A stretch of 13,946 bases of DNA from Bacteroidales bacterium UBA1253 (lineage in GTDB: Bacteria; Bacteroidota; Bacteroidia; Bacteroidales; Paludibacteraceae): the NCBI GenBank assembly GCA_002308815.1, contig DBVX01000072.1:20962-34907 (forward strand), given 5' to 3'. The notes beneath the pieces were generated by a model. It saw only the letters and a program-made list of their open reading frames with translations, was not told where the DNA came from and searched no databases. Shown here piece after piece: positions 1-6,646 of this stretch; position 1 is the stretch's first letter; every line of letters starts with the position of its first letter. The translations under genes were made by a program, and so were the position numbers.

Positions 1-39
1 TTGTCTCGGGGTTTCCGGACAGTTTTTAGCTCCACCCAT
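1..39 (-). CDS. gldM: GldM/PorM, T9SS motor protein (N-terminal 13 codons only)
   Basis: An ATG at 39 opens a frame that runs off the window and reads MGGAKNCPETPRQ. This matches the conserved cytoplasmic start of GldM/PorM (known pattern: Gly/Lys-rich start, then TPRQK leading into one transmembrane helix). GldM is the periplasm-spanning rotor-like subunit of the T9SS motor; its N-terminal helix sits inside the GldL pentamer. Arg12 aligns with the TPRQ arginine that in Flavobacterium GldM (R9, from memory) pairs with a membrane glutamate of GldL. The gene starts 58 bases after the gldL stop in the same direction, as expected for porP-K-L-M-N. No Shine-Dalgarno is visible; the leader is A-rich. 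The identification rests on 13 residues plus context. Confidence 0.85.
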   Translation of the reverse strand, partial: MGGAKNCPETPRQ

Positions 40-69
40 AGTTGTTTTCTATTTGCTGTTTGGTAATAT

Positions 70-87
70 TGCGGAAAAATTTCCGCA
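70..87 (-). other. Short perfect hairpin in the gldL-gldM gap
   Basis: TGCGGAA (70-76) is the exact reverse complement of TTCCGCA (81-87), giving a 7-bp stem with a 4-base loop. It starts 10 bases after the gldL stop and ends 30 bases before the gldM ATG. No T-run follows on the minus strand, so it does not look like an intrinsic terminator. An mRNA-stability or processing element between cotranscribed genes is possible, as is chance. Confidence 0.4.
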
Positions 88-97
88 CTCAAAACGC

Positions 98-994
98 TCA
101 GGCGAGAGCGGTAAGCATATTGCCGTAAATCTTGTTCAGATCCGTCACTTGTGCTGCGAGTTTCTTCACTCCCTCCTCGTAAGCGGCGTGGCTTCGCATA
201 GCGTCTTCGGAGGATGCGGTCATCTTCTGCACATTGGCTGCCACACGATTGAACTGGTCGGTGGCAACTTTCACCTGTTCGTTCTGCTGCTGCAGAGCCG
301 CGAGCTGGAGGTCATATACGGAGTTCATCTGACCGAGCTTCTCACCAATTGCAACGACACCGCGCTGGTAGTTTCTTGTCTGCTCAACCACTCCCTGCAT
401 ATCGTTGGTAACGGCGGTATAGGAATTGCAGAGAGCCTCGCTCTGCTGTCCGAGTTGCGCCGCCGAGGCTGCGAACTGCCCAGCCGCCTGTCCTGCTGCC
501 TCCATCTTTTCTGTCAGGTTATTGGTCGCGGTAGCCACCTTGCCGAGCTCGCTGAGCTGTACGGCTGTCTTCGCCAAATCATTGATGCCGCCTTTGAGGG
601 CTTCCATATCCTTTTCGCTCAATGCGGTGGAGGAAACTCCCGCTCCTGTGCCGGTTGCCGATCCTCCGCCCATACCGCCTAACAGAGTGGGTTTCGGGCG
701 TTTGGCAAGTTCTTCAAGATGTTTGGGTTCCGCACCATATCCAAGCAGTTGCGGGAACACTTCCTCCCAGTGGAAATCAACGTGAGGTTTGTCAAGGCAA
801 CCGATACCGAACAGGAACGCCTCCGTGAACATACCTACCATCAGCACTTGCGAAGCACCGGGCCAGTGAAGAATCTTGAACAATGCACCGATAATAACGA
901 CGGATGCACCCAGACAGTAAACCATGTTTACCACTTTTTTTCCACTGTAAGATTCATACCAACCCATGAAACCACTTCTTTTTTCTTGTGACAT
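98..994 (-). CDS. gldL: GldL/PorL, inner-membrane stator-like subunit of the T9SS motor
   Basis: This 298-residue protein has the GldL/PorL layout. A short cytoplasmic start is followed by two hydrophobic helices (about 21-43 and 47-67) joined by a tight turn within FKILHWPGA. A Gly-rich hinge (about 106-119) then leads to a long Ala/Gln/Glu-rich, probably coiled-coil cytoplasmic region. Glu58 lies inside the second helix and corresponds in position to the proton-pathway glutamate of characterised GldL/PorL (known for the family; exact alignment inferred). GldL forms a pentamer around the GldM helices and converts proton flow into the motion that powers T9SS export, or gliding in motile relatives. 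The ATG at 994 gives the expected N-terminus. The gene lies 65 bases after gldK and 58 before gldM in one apparent operon. Identification is firm. Confidence 0.95.
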   Translation of the reverse strand: MSQEKRSGFMGWYESYSGKKVVNMVYCLGASVVIIGALFKILHWPGASQVLMVGMFTEAFLFGIGCLDKPHVDFHWEEVFPQLLGYGAEPKHLEELAKRPKPTLLGGMGGGSATGTGAGVSSTALSEKDMEALKGGINDLAKTAVQLSELGKVATATNNLTEKMEAAGQAAGQFAASAAQLGQQSEALCNSYTAVTNDMQGVVEQTRNYQRGVVAIGEKLGQMNSVYDLQLAALQQQNEQVKVATDQFNRVAANVQKMTASSEDAMRSHAAYEEGVKKLAAQVTDLNKIYGNMLTALA

Positions 995-1059
995 AATGCA
1001 AAAACTTTTAAGTTTATTTTTTGTTGTTAGTTATTCAAATATTTACCTCCCGAAAAGGC

Positions 1060-2511
1060 TTAATCCCCCAAGAACGAGCGGACGCAACGGAAACCGATGT
1101 ACGCGCGGCTCTCGTACTGGTACTCGTAGGTACGCACGCCGCACTGCAGGTAGTAGTAGATATCCTTCCAGCTGCCGCCCTTCACCACCTTGCATTTCAG
1201 AATGTCAGGATCATCGCGGCGCGCCATATACTCGAAATTGGAGTTGATATCGTTGACGTATGTGTTGGTGGAGGGATTGAACGCGGACGATGTCCATTCC
1301 GCCACGTTGCCGGCCATATCAAACAGGCCAAAATCGTTTGGACGGAATTGTGCTACGCGCATCGTCATTGTTCCTGTATCATCGTTGTATGCACCTCGGT
1401 AGGGTTTGAAGTTGGCGAGGAAGCATCCGTTGGCATCGCGGGCGTAATTGCCGCCCCACGGATACATCGCCATCTTTCTTCCGCCGCGTGCCGCATACTC
1501 CCATTCCGCCTCTGTGGGCAGACGGTAGTCGTGCGACTGCTTGCCGTACTGATCCTGGAACATCTTAGTGCGCCAGTGGCAGAATGCGTGCGCCTGCTCC
1601 CACGTGACACCCACGACAGGATACTCCGAATAGCCGATGAAATTGAAATAACCTTTCATCATCGGGTCATTGAAGGCGAACTGGAAGTCGCGGATCCAAA
1701 TCATTGTATCGGGATAGATGCTTATGATCTTATACGTCATCAGGTCATCCGGTTCACGCAGTGGACGAACGATAGTGGAGTCGCGAATCTCGCCCTTTTC
1801 GTCAATCCAGAAAGTGTCCACACGGGCCGACGCGCCATCGGGATAGCGTCCTTTCGCCACATCGAACTTGTTCTTGAGCAGGCGGGCCTGATCGTAGTTG
1901 CGCCAGCCATAGCGGTAGTGGAAATCGATCGTGCGCAACGTCCCGTCCGAATAGTACATCGGAGCCAGCGCGCGGCGGATGTTGGGATCCTTGCTGTTCC
2001 ACGGGATTCTGGCTTTCCAGTTGATACGGAAGTTCACTCTGCGAGCCGTCCCCTCCTCTTCCTCCTCTTCCTCCTCTTCTTCTGCAGCCTGCCGTGCGCG
2101 CTTGTCCTCTATGGCGTACTTCGCACGGAGGTCGGCGTTGCCGCCTTCTTCCTCATACTCCTCGTCCTCGTCACCGGCAGCGTTACCCGGACCGAGAATC
2201 AGATGATAATAGGCAATGGAGTCGCGGACGTAATTAACGAACTGTCTGTACTCGTTATTGGTGATTTCCGTCTCGTCCATCCAAAAGGCGTTAACGGTCG
2301 TCATAAACGGGTTGTCCGGCTGTCCGAAGATGGCGGACTGGGAGTTTTCGCCCATCATAAACGATCCTTTTTTGATAAAGACCATTCCGAAGGGGTTCGC
2401 TTCCTGAAAGTCACCTGCCTTGTTCACCCCCACCAGTTCGCCGGCAGGTCCTCCGCAGGCAGTCACGACAGCCGCCAATGCGACAACGGATAGAATTTTC
2501 GTCAGTTTCAT
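1060..2511 (-). CDS. gldK: GldK/PorK, T9SS outer-membrane ring lipoprotein
   Basis: The protein has 483 residues from the ATG at 2511. An in-frame ATG at 2550 would add 13 residues with acidic charges ahead of the signal peptide, so the inner start is preferred. MKLTKILSVVALAAVVTAC is a lipoprotein signal with the lipid-carrying Cys19. The rest resembles the formylglycine-generating-enzyme/sulfatase-modifying fold: an early part with GMVFIKKGSFMMG, then RLPTEAEWEYAARGG (about 326-341), VKGGSW (about 442) and the terminal GFRC. The two halves are split by an insertion typical of GldK, here carrying an acidic stretch with ten consecutive Glu (144-153). GldK forms a periplasmic ring with GldN under the outer membrane; no enzymatic role is established. 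The gene lies between porP and gldL in the P. gingivalis-like order. Roughly 60 bases separate it from porP, so cotranscription is likely. Confidence 0.93.
   Translation of the reverse strand: MKLTKILSVVALAAVVTACGGPAGELVGVNKAGDFQEANPFGMVFIKKGSFMMGENSQSAIFGQPDNPFMTTVNAFWMDETEITNNEYRQFVNYVRDSIAYYHLILGPGNAAGDEDEEYEEEGGNADLRAKYAIEDKRARQAAEEEEEEEEEEGTARRVNFRINWKARIPWNSKDPNIRRALAPMYYSDGTLRTIDFHYRYGWRNYDQARLLKNKFDVAKGRYPDGASARVDTFWIDEKGEIRDSTIVRPLREPDDLMTYKIISIYPDTMIWIRDFQFAFNDPMMKGYFNFIGYSEYPVVGVTWEQAHAFCHWRTKMFQDQYGKQSHDYRLPTEAEWEYAARGGRKMAMYPWGGNYARDANGCFLANFKPYRGAYNDDTGTMTMRVAQFRPNDFGLFDMAGNVAEWTSSAFNPSTNTYVNDINSNFEYMARRDDPDILKCKVVKGGSWKDIYYYLQCGVRTYEYQYESRAYIGFRCVRSFLGD
2053..2082 (-). repeat. 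GAA/GAG tandem repeat encoding ten glutamates in gldK
   Basis: On the coding strand the run is one GAA followed by three copies of the 9-base unit GAAGAGGAG, all in frame. It lies in the GldK insertion after a first acidic patch (EDEEYEEE). Such repeats can change copy number by slippage, and any 9-base change would keep the frame. Whether the length varies between strains cannot be judged from one sequence. Confidence 0.85.
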
Positions 2512-2571
2512 TGTATCAATTCTTGTCACTTCGTTTTGCAATTCAATCATATATTTCTCTTTCCGAACAGG

Positions 2572-3561
2572 CTACAAGTAGCGTATGCTCTTGTACCGGT
2601 TTGTCCGTTTCGGCTTCAGGATGTCCAGTTCGTAGCCCAGATACAACTCATGCGCTCCGAAAGAGCCTTTGATGAGTCTGTTGGCGGGCAGTTCATAGGT
2701 ATATCCGATTCTCAAGCCGCTTACTATATCCGCGCTGAAAAGCAAGTTGACGCTTCCCAGCACCCTGTATCCCGCTCCGAAGCGGTATCGCTGTCTCACC
2801 TCCGCGAGCAGTGTCAGATTCAGATCCCATGACGCGAAATCAGTCATCACCATCGCGCTTGGTCTGAGAGTCCAATCCCTGTCCGGCATTCTCCAGTTGT
2901 AGCCTCCTGCGGCGTACATCGTTCCGACAAGCGTCATAAAGGCGCGGTCGCTCCATTCGATTTCAGCCCTATTGAGGTGGCTGTAACTTACCGACATCCA
3001 CCAAGCGGGGGCTTTATAGTACAATCCCACAGCCATATCAAACCCCATACCTGTCACTCCGTCCTTGCCGCTTGCCACAGGGATTGCAGGGTCTTCGGCA
3101 GTCTTATGGTGGAAGCCGTCCTGCTCGAGGTCGGCTATCGAGTCCAGATTCACTTTGTCCGCTTTGAAACTGATATTGGCAAACCCCAAATCCACCCCCG
3201 CGCTCAGATATCCGTTTCCAATTTTCTGCCGATAAGCGTACTCCACGTGGAACGACTGGTTGGAGAACAAACCGTAAATGTCGTTCAGGAAGCGCACTCC
3301 GGCTCCGTGTCTTGTATTGGCGATATGGAAAGGCGCTGACACGGAGAAATACGTTGTCATAGGCATATCGCTCATGCCGGTGGTATGGATACGGTGCAGT
3401 CCGGCAATCTGCAACATATCGTCATCGCCCGCCGCTGCGGGGTTATACGATGATCTGAAAAACATATACTGTCCTATCTGCGGATCGGTCTGCGCCTTCA
3501 GCATACTACAGCACAAACACAAGAAGCAGCATAGAAAGATATATCCCTTTGCCTTCGGCAT
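2572..3561 (-). CDS. porP: PorP/SprF-family T9SS outer-membrane protein
   Basis: This 329-residue protein starts with a cleavable signal (residues 1-24, ending LKAQ) whose hydrophobic core is unusually Cys-rich. The family hallmark follows: TDPQIGQYMFF leading into NPAAAG (40-45). Alternating hydrophobic and aromatic segments then suggest a beta-barrel, and the end SIRYL resembles the usual RYF/RYL C-terminus. PorP/SprF proteins are outer-membrane components of type IX secretion; in P. gingivalis porP is the first T9SS gene before porK-L-M-N. Here it starts 9 bases after the DUF2795-like gene and precedes gldK, so all are probably on one transcript. Many paralogues exist in this phylum, but the position directly upstream of gldK makes it the core copy rather than an accessory SprF. 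Confidence 0.93.
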   Translation of the reverse strand: MPKAKGYIFLCCFLCLCCSMLKAQTDPQIGQYMFFRSSYNPAAAGDDDMLQIAGLHRIHTTGMSDMPMTTYFSVSAPFHIANTRHGAGVRFLNDIYGLFSNQSFHVEYAYRQKIGNGYLSAGVDLGFANISFKADKVNLDSIADLEQDGFHHKTAEDPAIPVASGKDGVTGMGFDMAVGLYYKAPAWWMSVSYSHLNRAEIEWSDRAFMTLVGTMYAAGGYNWRMPDRDWTLRPSAMVMTDFASWDLNLTLLAEVRQRYRFGAGYRVLGSVNLLFSADIVSGLRIGYTYELPANRLIKGSFGAHELYLGYELDILKPKRTNRYKSIRYL

Positions 3562-3570
3562 ACGTCCGGC

Positions 3571-3792
3571 TCAATACTCGTCTTCATTGAAGAAGAAGTC
3601 CTCTTTGGTAGGATAATCGGGCCAGACATCCTCGATGCTGTCGAACGTTTCCTCCTCTTCCTCAATTTCCTGCAGGTTCTCTATGACCTCCATAGGCGCA
3701 CCTGTACGGTTCGCATAATCCAGCAGTTCGGATTTGGTAGCCGGCCATGGCGCGTCCTCCAATTTCGAGGCCAATTCCAATGTCCAATACAT
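3571..3792 (-). CDS. Small acidic DUF2795-like protein, first gene of the T9SS operon
   Basis: The protein has 73 residues, no signal peptide and no membrane segment, so it is probably cytoplasmic. It opens MYWTLELASKLEDAPWPATK, continues with a helix-like part (SELLDYANRTGAPMEVIENL), and ends in a very acidic tail with WPDYPTKEDFFFNEDEY. I recognise this as the widespread Bacteroidetes DUF2795-type small protein; no biochemical function is known to me. Its stop is 9 bases before the porP start, and the only promoter-like site of the block lies 25-56 bases upstream of its ATG. It is therefore probably the leading gene of the porP-gldKLM transcript. A role in secretion is inferred from position only; the coupling could simply be genomic neighbourhood. 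Confidence 0.85.
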   Translation of the reverse strand: MYWTLELASKLEDAPWPATKSELLDYANRTGAPMEVIENLQEIEEEEETFDSIEDVWPDYPTKEDFFFNEDEY

Positions 3793-3812
3793 AGCTTACT
3801 CTCTCAAATTAG

Positions 3813-3842
3813 CGCGCAAAAGTATGGCAAAGATTTTGCGCG
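3813..3842. repeat. Perfect 9-bp inverted repeat over the T9SS operon promoter
   Basis: CGCGCAAAA (3813-3821) and TTTTGCGCG (3834-3842) are exact reverse complements separated by 12 bases. The left arm contains most of the -7 element of the proposed promoter and the right arm lies in its spacer, so the symmetry could be an operator for a dimeric regulator. It also sits 14 bases past the adenosyltransferase stop and could fold as an end-of-transcript hairpin, though no T-run follows. Both readings are inference. Confidence 0.55.
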
Positions 3843-3848
3843 AACAAA
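3817..3848 (-). promoter_or_regulatory. Bacteroidetes-type promoter for the DUF2795-porP-gldKLM operon
   Basis: On the minus strand TTTG (3848-3845) is followed after 20 bases by TACTTTTG (3824-3817). This matches the Bacteroidetes primary sigma-factor consensus TTTG / TAnnTTTG with normal spacing. A start of transcription about four bases past the -7 box would leave a leader of about 20 bases before the ATG at 3792. No comparable site was seen in the gaps before porP, gldK, gldL or gldM, which supports a single operon. Confidence 0.7.
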
Positions 3849-3855
3849 TGAATTG

Positions 3856-4386
3856 TCATTTTTTCCACAAAAAATTTGATATTTTCTGTTCTTTCGCCAT
3901 TTTTCGTGCCAAAACGAACCAAAAATCGCTCAAACGGTTGACCCATTGCAGGCAAACAGGTATATTTTCCTGCCGCTGATTCGCATATAATGCGACCATC
4001 AGCCGTTCAAGCCGTCTTGTCACCGTCCTACAGAGATGACAAGTGGCAACCGCCTCGCTGCCGGCAGGCAGGATGAACGCCCGCAAGGGTTCCAACTCCC
4101 CCTGTATCAGGTCTATCCACTTTTCGAGCCGTGACACATCGTCCGGTGTAATCCAGTCGTCCCCACCGGCATCCGCGAGAAGCGCACCAAGATTGAAGAG
4201 TTTGTTCTGTATTTCATCGAGTTGATCCTGATAACCCTCATCCGCACGCGCACGCAAGAGTCCGACCCAGCTGTTCAGTTCGTCGGCGGTACCGTAACAT
4301 TCCAGACGGGGGTCTGTCTTCAGCACACGTTTGCCGTTTGCCAGCGAGGTCTGCCCCGCATCACCTGTTTTCGTATAAATTTTCAT
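3856..4386 (-). CDS. PduO-type ATP:cob(I)alamin adenosyltransferase
   Basis: The enzyme transfers the adenosyl group of ATP to cob(I)alamin, making the coenzyme B12 used by mutases such as methylmalonyl-CoA mutase. The ATG at 4386 gives 176 residues; a longer frame from 4431 only adds an unrelated extension overlapping the previous gene. All signature parts are present: the ATP-binding TKTGDAGQT (5-13), the RVLKTDPRLECYGTADELNS segment, LPAGS (106-110), the Arg-rich RTVTRRLER (120-128) and NRLSD (150-154). The length is slightly short for the family but no core motif is missing. It is cytoplasmic and probably trimeric, as known for PduO. It follows the methyltransferase by 41 bases and shares its promoter. 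No cobalamin riboswitch or other B12 gene is visible nearby. Confidence 0.92.
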   Translation of the reverse strand: MKIYTKTGDAGQTSLANGKRVLKTDPRLECYGTADELNSWVGLLRARADEGYQDQLDEIQNKLFNLGALLADAGGDDWITPDDVSRLEKWIDLIQGELEPLRAFILPAGSEAVATCHLCRTVTRRLERLMVALYANQRQENIPVCLQWVNRLSDFWFVLARKMAKEQKISNFLWKK

Positions 4387-4427
4387 AGCAGTATGTATGT
4401 TGATAATATAATACGTTGACTGTCCTG

Positions 4428-5252
4428 TCAAACGCGCAACCTGAAATGCCTACGGAGGTACGACGGGTCGAAGAAGACGAGTCCCATATCGTACAGATCC
4501 ATCGTGCAAGTGACCCGCCGGTCATTCCGTATGGTATTCCAAGCGCGTTCCATCTGCCGACTCCAGTGGATATCATCAATGACTAACACTGATTTCTTGT
4601 GTACAAAGGAGATGATTGTTTCCCAATACCGGAGGGTTGCCTCTTCTGTATGGTTGGCATCAATAAAAGCCAAATCAATCTGTCCGAGCTGCCGTAGAGC
4701 AGGCAGGAGCGTGTCGTTGATATTGCCCGGTACGGGTACGATATTGTTCAGATTGAGCTGTTTCCAATTGTCTTGCGCTACCTTTATCAATTCGCCGCTT
4801 CCTTCCAGAGTGAGTACCCTGTTAGCTGATGACGGTGAGGAAAGGTATGCGGTAGTAATGCCGAGACTGGTACCCAGTTCGATGATATTCAGCGGTTTGT
4901 TCCGGTTGCCGTTCCATTGTCTGTCGCCCAAGAAACTCACCAGCCGGAAAAGGATTTGAGCGTTCCGTCTTTTTTCGAGCGAACCGGCGGCAATATCCCT
5001 TATCCGGCGTAAGGAACTCCTGCTTCTCCCTGTTCCATAATCTTTAACATCCAGAACTTTCGGAGAACGCATCATTGCAGAGCGTTGTTTCTCAATCCAT
5101 TCGAACGCATAATAGCGGTTGTTGTCGTACAAACAGTGGCGGACCCAATGGAACAGATAGGGCGAATGGATGCCCTCGCCTCCCGTGTTCCACGCGGTAA
5201 GCTGATGTCTCAACCATGCGGCAGTCCGAACTATATCTCTACCCAACTGCAT
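4428..5252 (-). CDS. Class I SAM-dependent methyltransferase, O-methyltransferase-like
   Basis: The start chosen is the ATG at 5252 (274 residues); a TTG at 5273 would leave almost no leader after the predicted promoter. The SAM-binding core is visible: motif I IELGTSLGITTAY (about 124-136), then VLTLEGS with its acidic strand end, IDLAFIDANH (about 192-201), and VIDDIHW (about 224-230), arranged as in catechol-type O-methyltransferases. An N-terminal helical part contains GGEGIHSPYLFHWV, which I associate with a conserved Bacteroidetes methyltransferase family. No signal peptide is present, so it is cytoplasmic. The substrate cannot be read from the sequence. It is the first gene of a two-gene unit with the adenosyltransferase; a joint pathway is possible but not shown. 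Confidence 0.87.
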   Translation of the reverse strand: MQLGRDIVRTAAWLRHQLTAWNTGGEGIHSPYLFHWVRHCLYDNNRYYAFEWIEKQRSAMMRSPKVLDVKDYGTGRSRSSLRRIRDIAAGSLEKRRNAQILFRLVSFLGDRQWNGNRNKPLNIIELGTSLGITTAYLSSPSSANRVLTLEGSGELIKVAQDNWKQLNLNNIVPVPGNINDTLLPALRQLGQIDLAFIDANHTEEATLRYWETIISFVHKKSVLVIDDIHWSRQMERAWNTIRNDRRVTCTMDLYDMGLVFFDPSYLRRHFRLRV

Positions 5253-5281
5253 AGGGATTGTACGCTTTAGCAAAAGTGCCG

Positions 5282-5314
5282 CAAAGGTACTGCCAAACCT
5301 TCATATTCACCAAA
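5282..5314 (-). promoter_or_regulatory. Bacteroidetes-type promoter for the methyltransferase-adenosyltransferase pair
   Basis: On the minus strand TTTG (5314-5311) is followed after 21 bases by TACCTTTG (5289-5282), a match to TTTG / TAnnTTTG. The expected transcription start near 5278 leaves about 25 bases to the ATG at 5252 but only about five to the TTG at 5273, so the site helps decide the methyltransferase start. It lies downstream of the hairpin that ends the previous transcript. Confidence 0.7.
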
Positions 5315-5342
5315 CAAACAGTGTAAAAAACCGAATAACAGA

Positions 5343-5371
5343 GGAAGCCGCTTTGTTGTAAAGCGGCTTCC
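5343..5371 (-). terminator. Terminator hairpin after the C10 peptidase
   Basis: GGAAGCCGCTTT (5343-5354) and AAAGCGGCTTCC (5360-5371) form a perfect 12-bp stem with a 5-base loop, 21 bases past the peptidase stop. A six-T run follows on the minus strand about a dozen bases beyond the stem. That spacing is loose for a classic intrinsic terminator, but the position between a gene end and the next promoter makes termination the best reading. Confidence 0.7.
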
Positions 5372-5392
5372 CTATTGAATCACTATTCCCTG

Positions 5393-6571
5393 TTATCGGG
5401 CGAAGAATTTTTTCCCGTTTGAAATATAGATCTGCCCGGGTATTGTTTCCTTCACTTCGCGTCCGAGGATGTCGTAAATCTTTCCGTCATTGGAACGAGT
5501 CTGCTCTATCTGCTCATCGTCCGTATAATTGGCGGGAACTATGCCCCGGATGATTTCGAAATTGCTGTACGGAGCGCGATACCTGTCGCCTGTTATTCTG
5601 TACCAGAGGCTGCTGTTGCCGATCTGGTCTGTTCCTCCCCAGCCCCAGTTGAAATGGATATAGGGCTGTCTCGACAGACTTGGTTCATTATTCCATTTCT
5701 CGCGTACGTCACTGGATTTCCAGCCATAGCCGTCGATGACAAAAGCGTGTCCTCCGTCATAACTGGCGAAGCGTGGATCCGTCGCCCTTGCCGAGCAATA
5801 AATCGGATGTCTCGCGTTCAGTTCGTCAATCAAAGCGGAGATAAAATTGACATCGTTTCCAAAAGATCCCATATCCTCAAGGAAGATGCCGCTGCGATAG
5901 GCGAAAAACTTATCCAATGCATTGGCAACATACGTGGACAACGTGCCGCTGCCGCTTACGCCGTAGTTCATATTCACGGAAACACCGCAAGCATACATCA
6001 ATTTGGCAATCTCGCGTCTCTGCTCGTCATTGGATTCCGGACCGTATTGGGGAATAATATTCTTCCAATTGAAACTGATGGTGTCATAGTTCAATGAGAG
6101 TTGCCTGTTGAGTGCGGTGGCAGTATATTCGTATCTGCCGCCTGTGCATTGAGCCGGATACCTCCAATACGCCATTATCTGCGCCATCGCGGTAGCGACA
6201 CATCCTGTAACGCATTGCTTATTCCCGTCTTTTGGCGCATACATATTGTAAGGATAGCCTTGGTTGAAAGCGATCTCTCCGAGCAGCGGTCCAACCGAAT
6301 CACTCATCACATGGATTATAACGTCATCAGCTACCGCTTCGACGGTTTCCACTATTTCCAGTTCAAGACCGCTACAGGCGAGAAGTCCTTTCAACGATGC
6401 AGCATTATCCGCTGTCAAGACACCCTCGTCAGAGAACCCGACCACCTCGCTGTTATCGTCCAACAGCACGAAACCTCCATGAGGTCTGTTGTATGCTCTG
6501 ATAATGTCTTCAGCCGCAACGGCGTAAACAGCAGCGGCAGTCATACAGAGCAGAAAGAATAATTTTCTCAT
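5393..6571 (-). CDS. C10 family (streptopain-like) secreted cysteine peptidase with short T9SS-like tail
   Basis: The ATG at 6571 gives 392 residues; a GTG two codons upstream is less likely. A signal peptide (MRKLFFLL...AVAA, about 1-20) precedes a short propeptide-like region with GGFVLLDDNSEVVGFSDEG, then the C10 catalytic domain. FNQGYPYN is the papain-type Gln segment, TGCVATAMAQIMAYW supplies the nucleophile Cys124, GGHAFVIDGY supplies His275, and FNWGWGG (about 307-313) is the family's Trp-rich motif. The last 30 residues, KIYDILGREV then GQIYISNGKKFFAR, resemble the end of a T9SS sorting domain, although a full-size domain of about 80 residues is not evident. The likely route is Sec export, then T9SS release or surface attachment. 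It is the last gene of the susCD locus, probably cutting proteins into peptides for uptake (inference). B. fragilis C10 enzymes are known relatives. Confidence 0.93.
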   Translation of the reverse strand: MRKLFFLLCMTAAAVYAVAAEDIIRAYNRPHGGFVLLDDNSEVVGFSDEGVLTADNAASLKGLLACSGLELEIVETVEAVADDVIIHVMSDSVGPLLGEIAFNQGYPYNMYAPKDGNKQCVTGCVATAMAQIMAYWRYPAQCTGGRYEYTATALNRQLSLNYDTISFNWKNIIPQYGPESNDEQRREIAKLMYACGVSVNMNYGVSGSGTLSTYVANALDKFFAYRSGIFLEDMGSFGNDVNFISALIDELNARHPIYCSARATDPRFASYDGGHAFVIDGYGWKSSDVREKWNNEPSLSRQPYIHFNWGWGGTDQIGNSSLWYRITGDRYRAPYSNFEIIRGIVPANYTDDEQIEQTRSNDGKIYDILGREVKETIPGQIYISNGKKFFAR

Positions 6572-6593
6572 GATCACTGTCTTTATTTTTACA

Positions 6594-6629
6594 AACAGAG
6601 GTTGCCAAACCTTTTCGGCAACCTCTGTT
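6594..6629 (-). terminator. Strong hairpin between the Ig-domain lipoprotein and the C10 peptidase
   Basis: AACAGAGGTTGCC (6594-6606) and GGCAACCTCTGTT (6617-6629) form a perfect 13-bp stem with a 10-base loop. It starts 17 bases after the lipoprotein stop and ends 22 bases before the peptidase ATG. Only a weak T-tract follows on the minus strand. No promoter was found between it and the peptidase, so partial termination or RNA processing that lowers peptidase expression is more likely than a full stop. Confidence 0.55.
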
Positions 6630-6646
6630 CAGGATTATTAACTGGA

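Noticed and set aside
1021..2493. A 490-codon open frame on the plus strand opposite gldK.
   Set aside because: It is antisense to a clear gldK. Its product has long Leu/Phe/Ser runs produced by the reverse of the poly-Glu region, matches no family I recognise, and no promoter-like site was seen before it.
1060..2511. Calling gldK a sulfatase-modifying formylglycine-generating enzyme.
   Set aside because: The fold is shared, but the lipoprotein signal, split domain and position between porP and gldL identify the structural T9SS protein.
4387..4427. A cobalamin riboswitch near the adenosyltransferase gene.
   Set aside because: The 41-base gap is too short and the upstream promoter region shows no B12-box or long structured leader.
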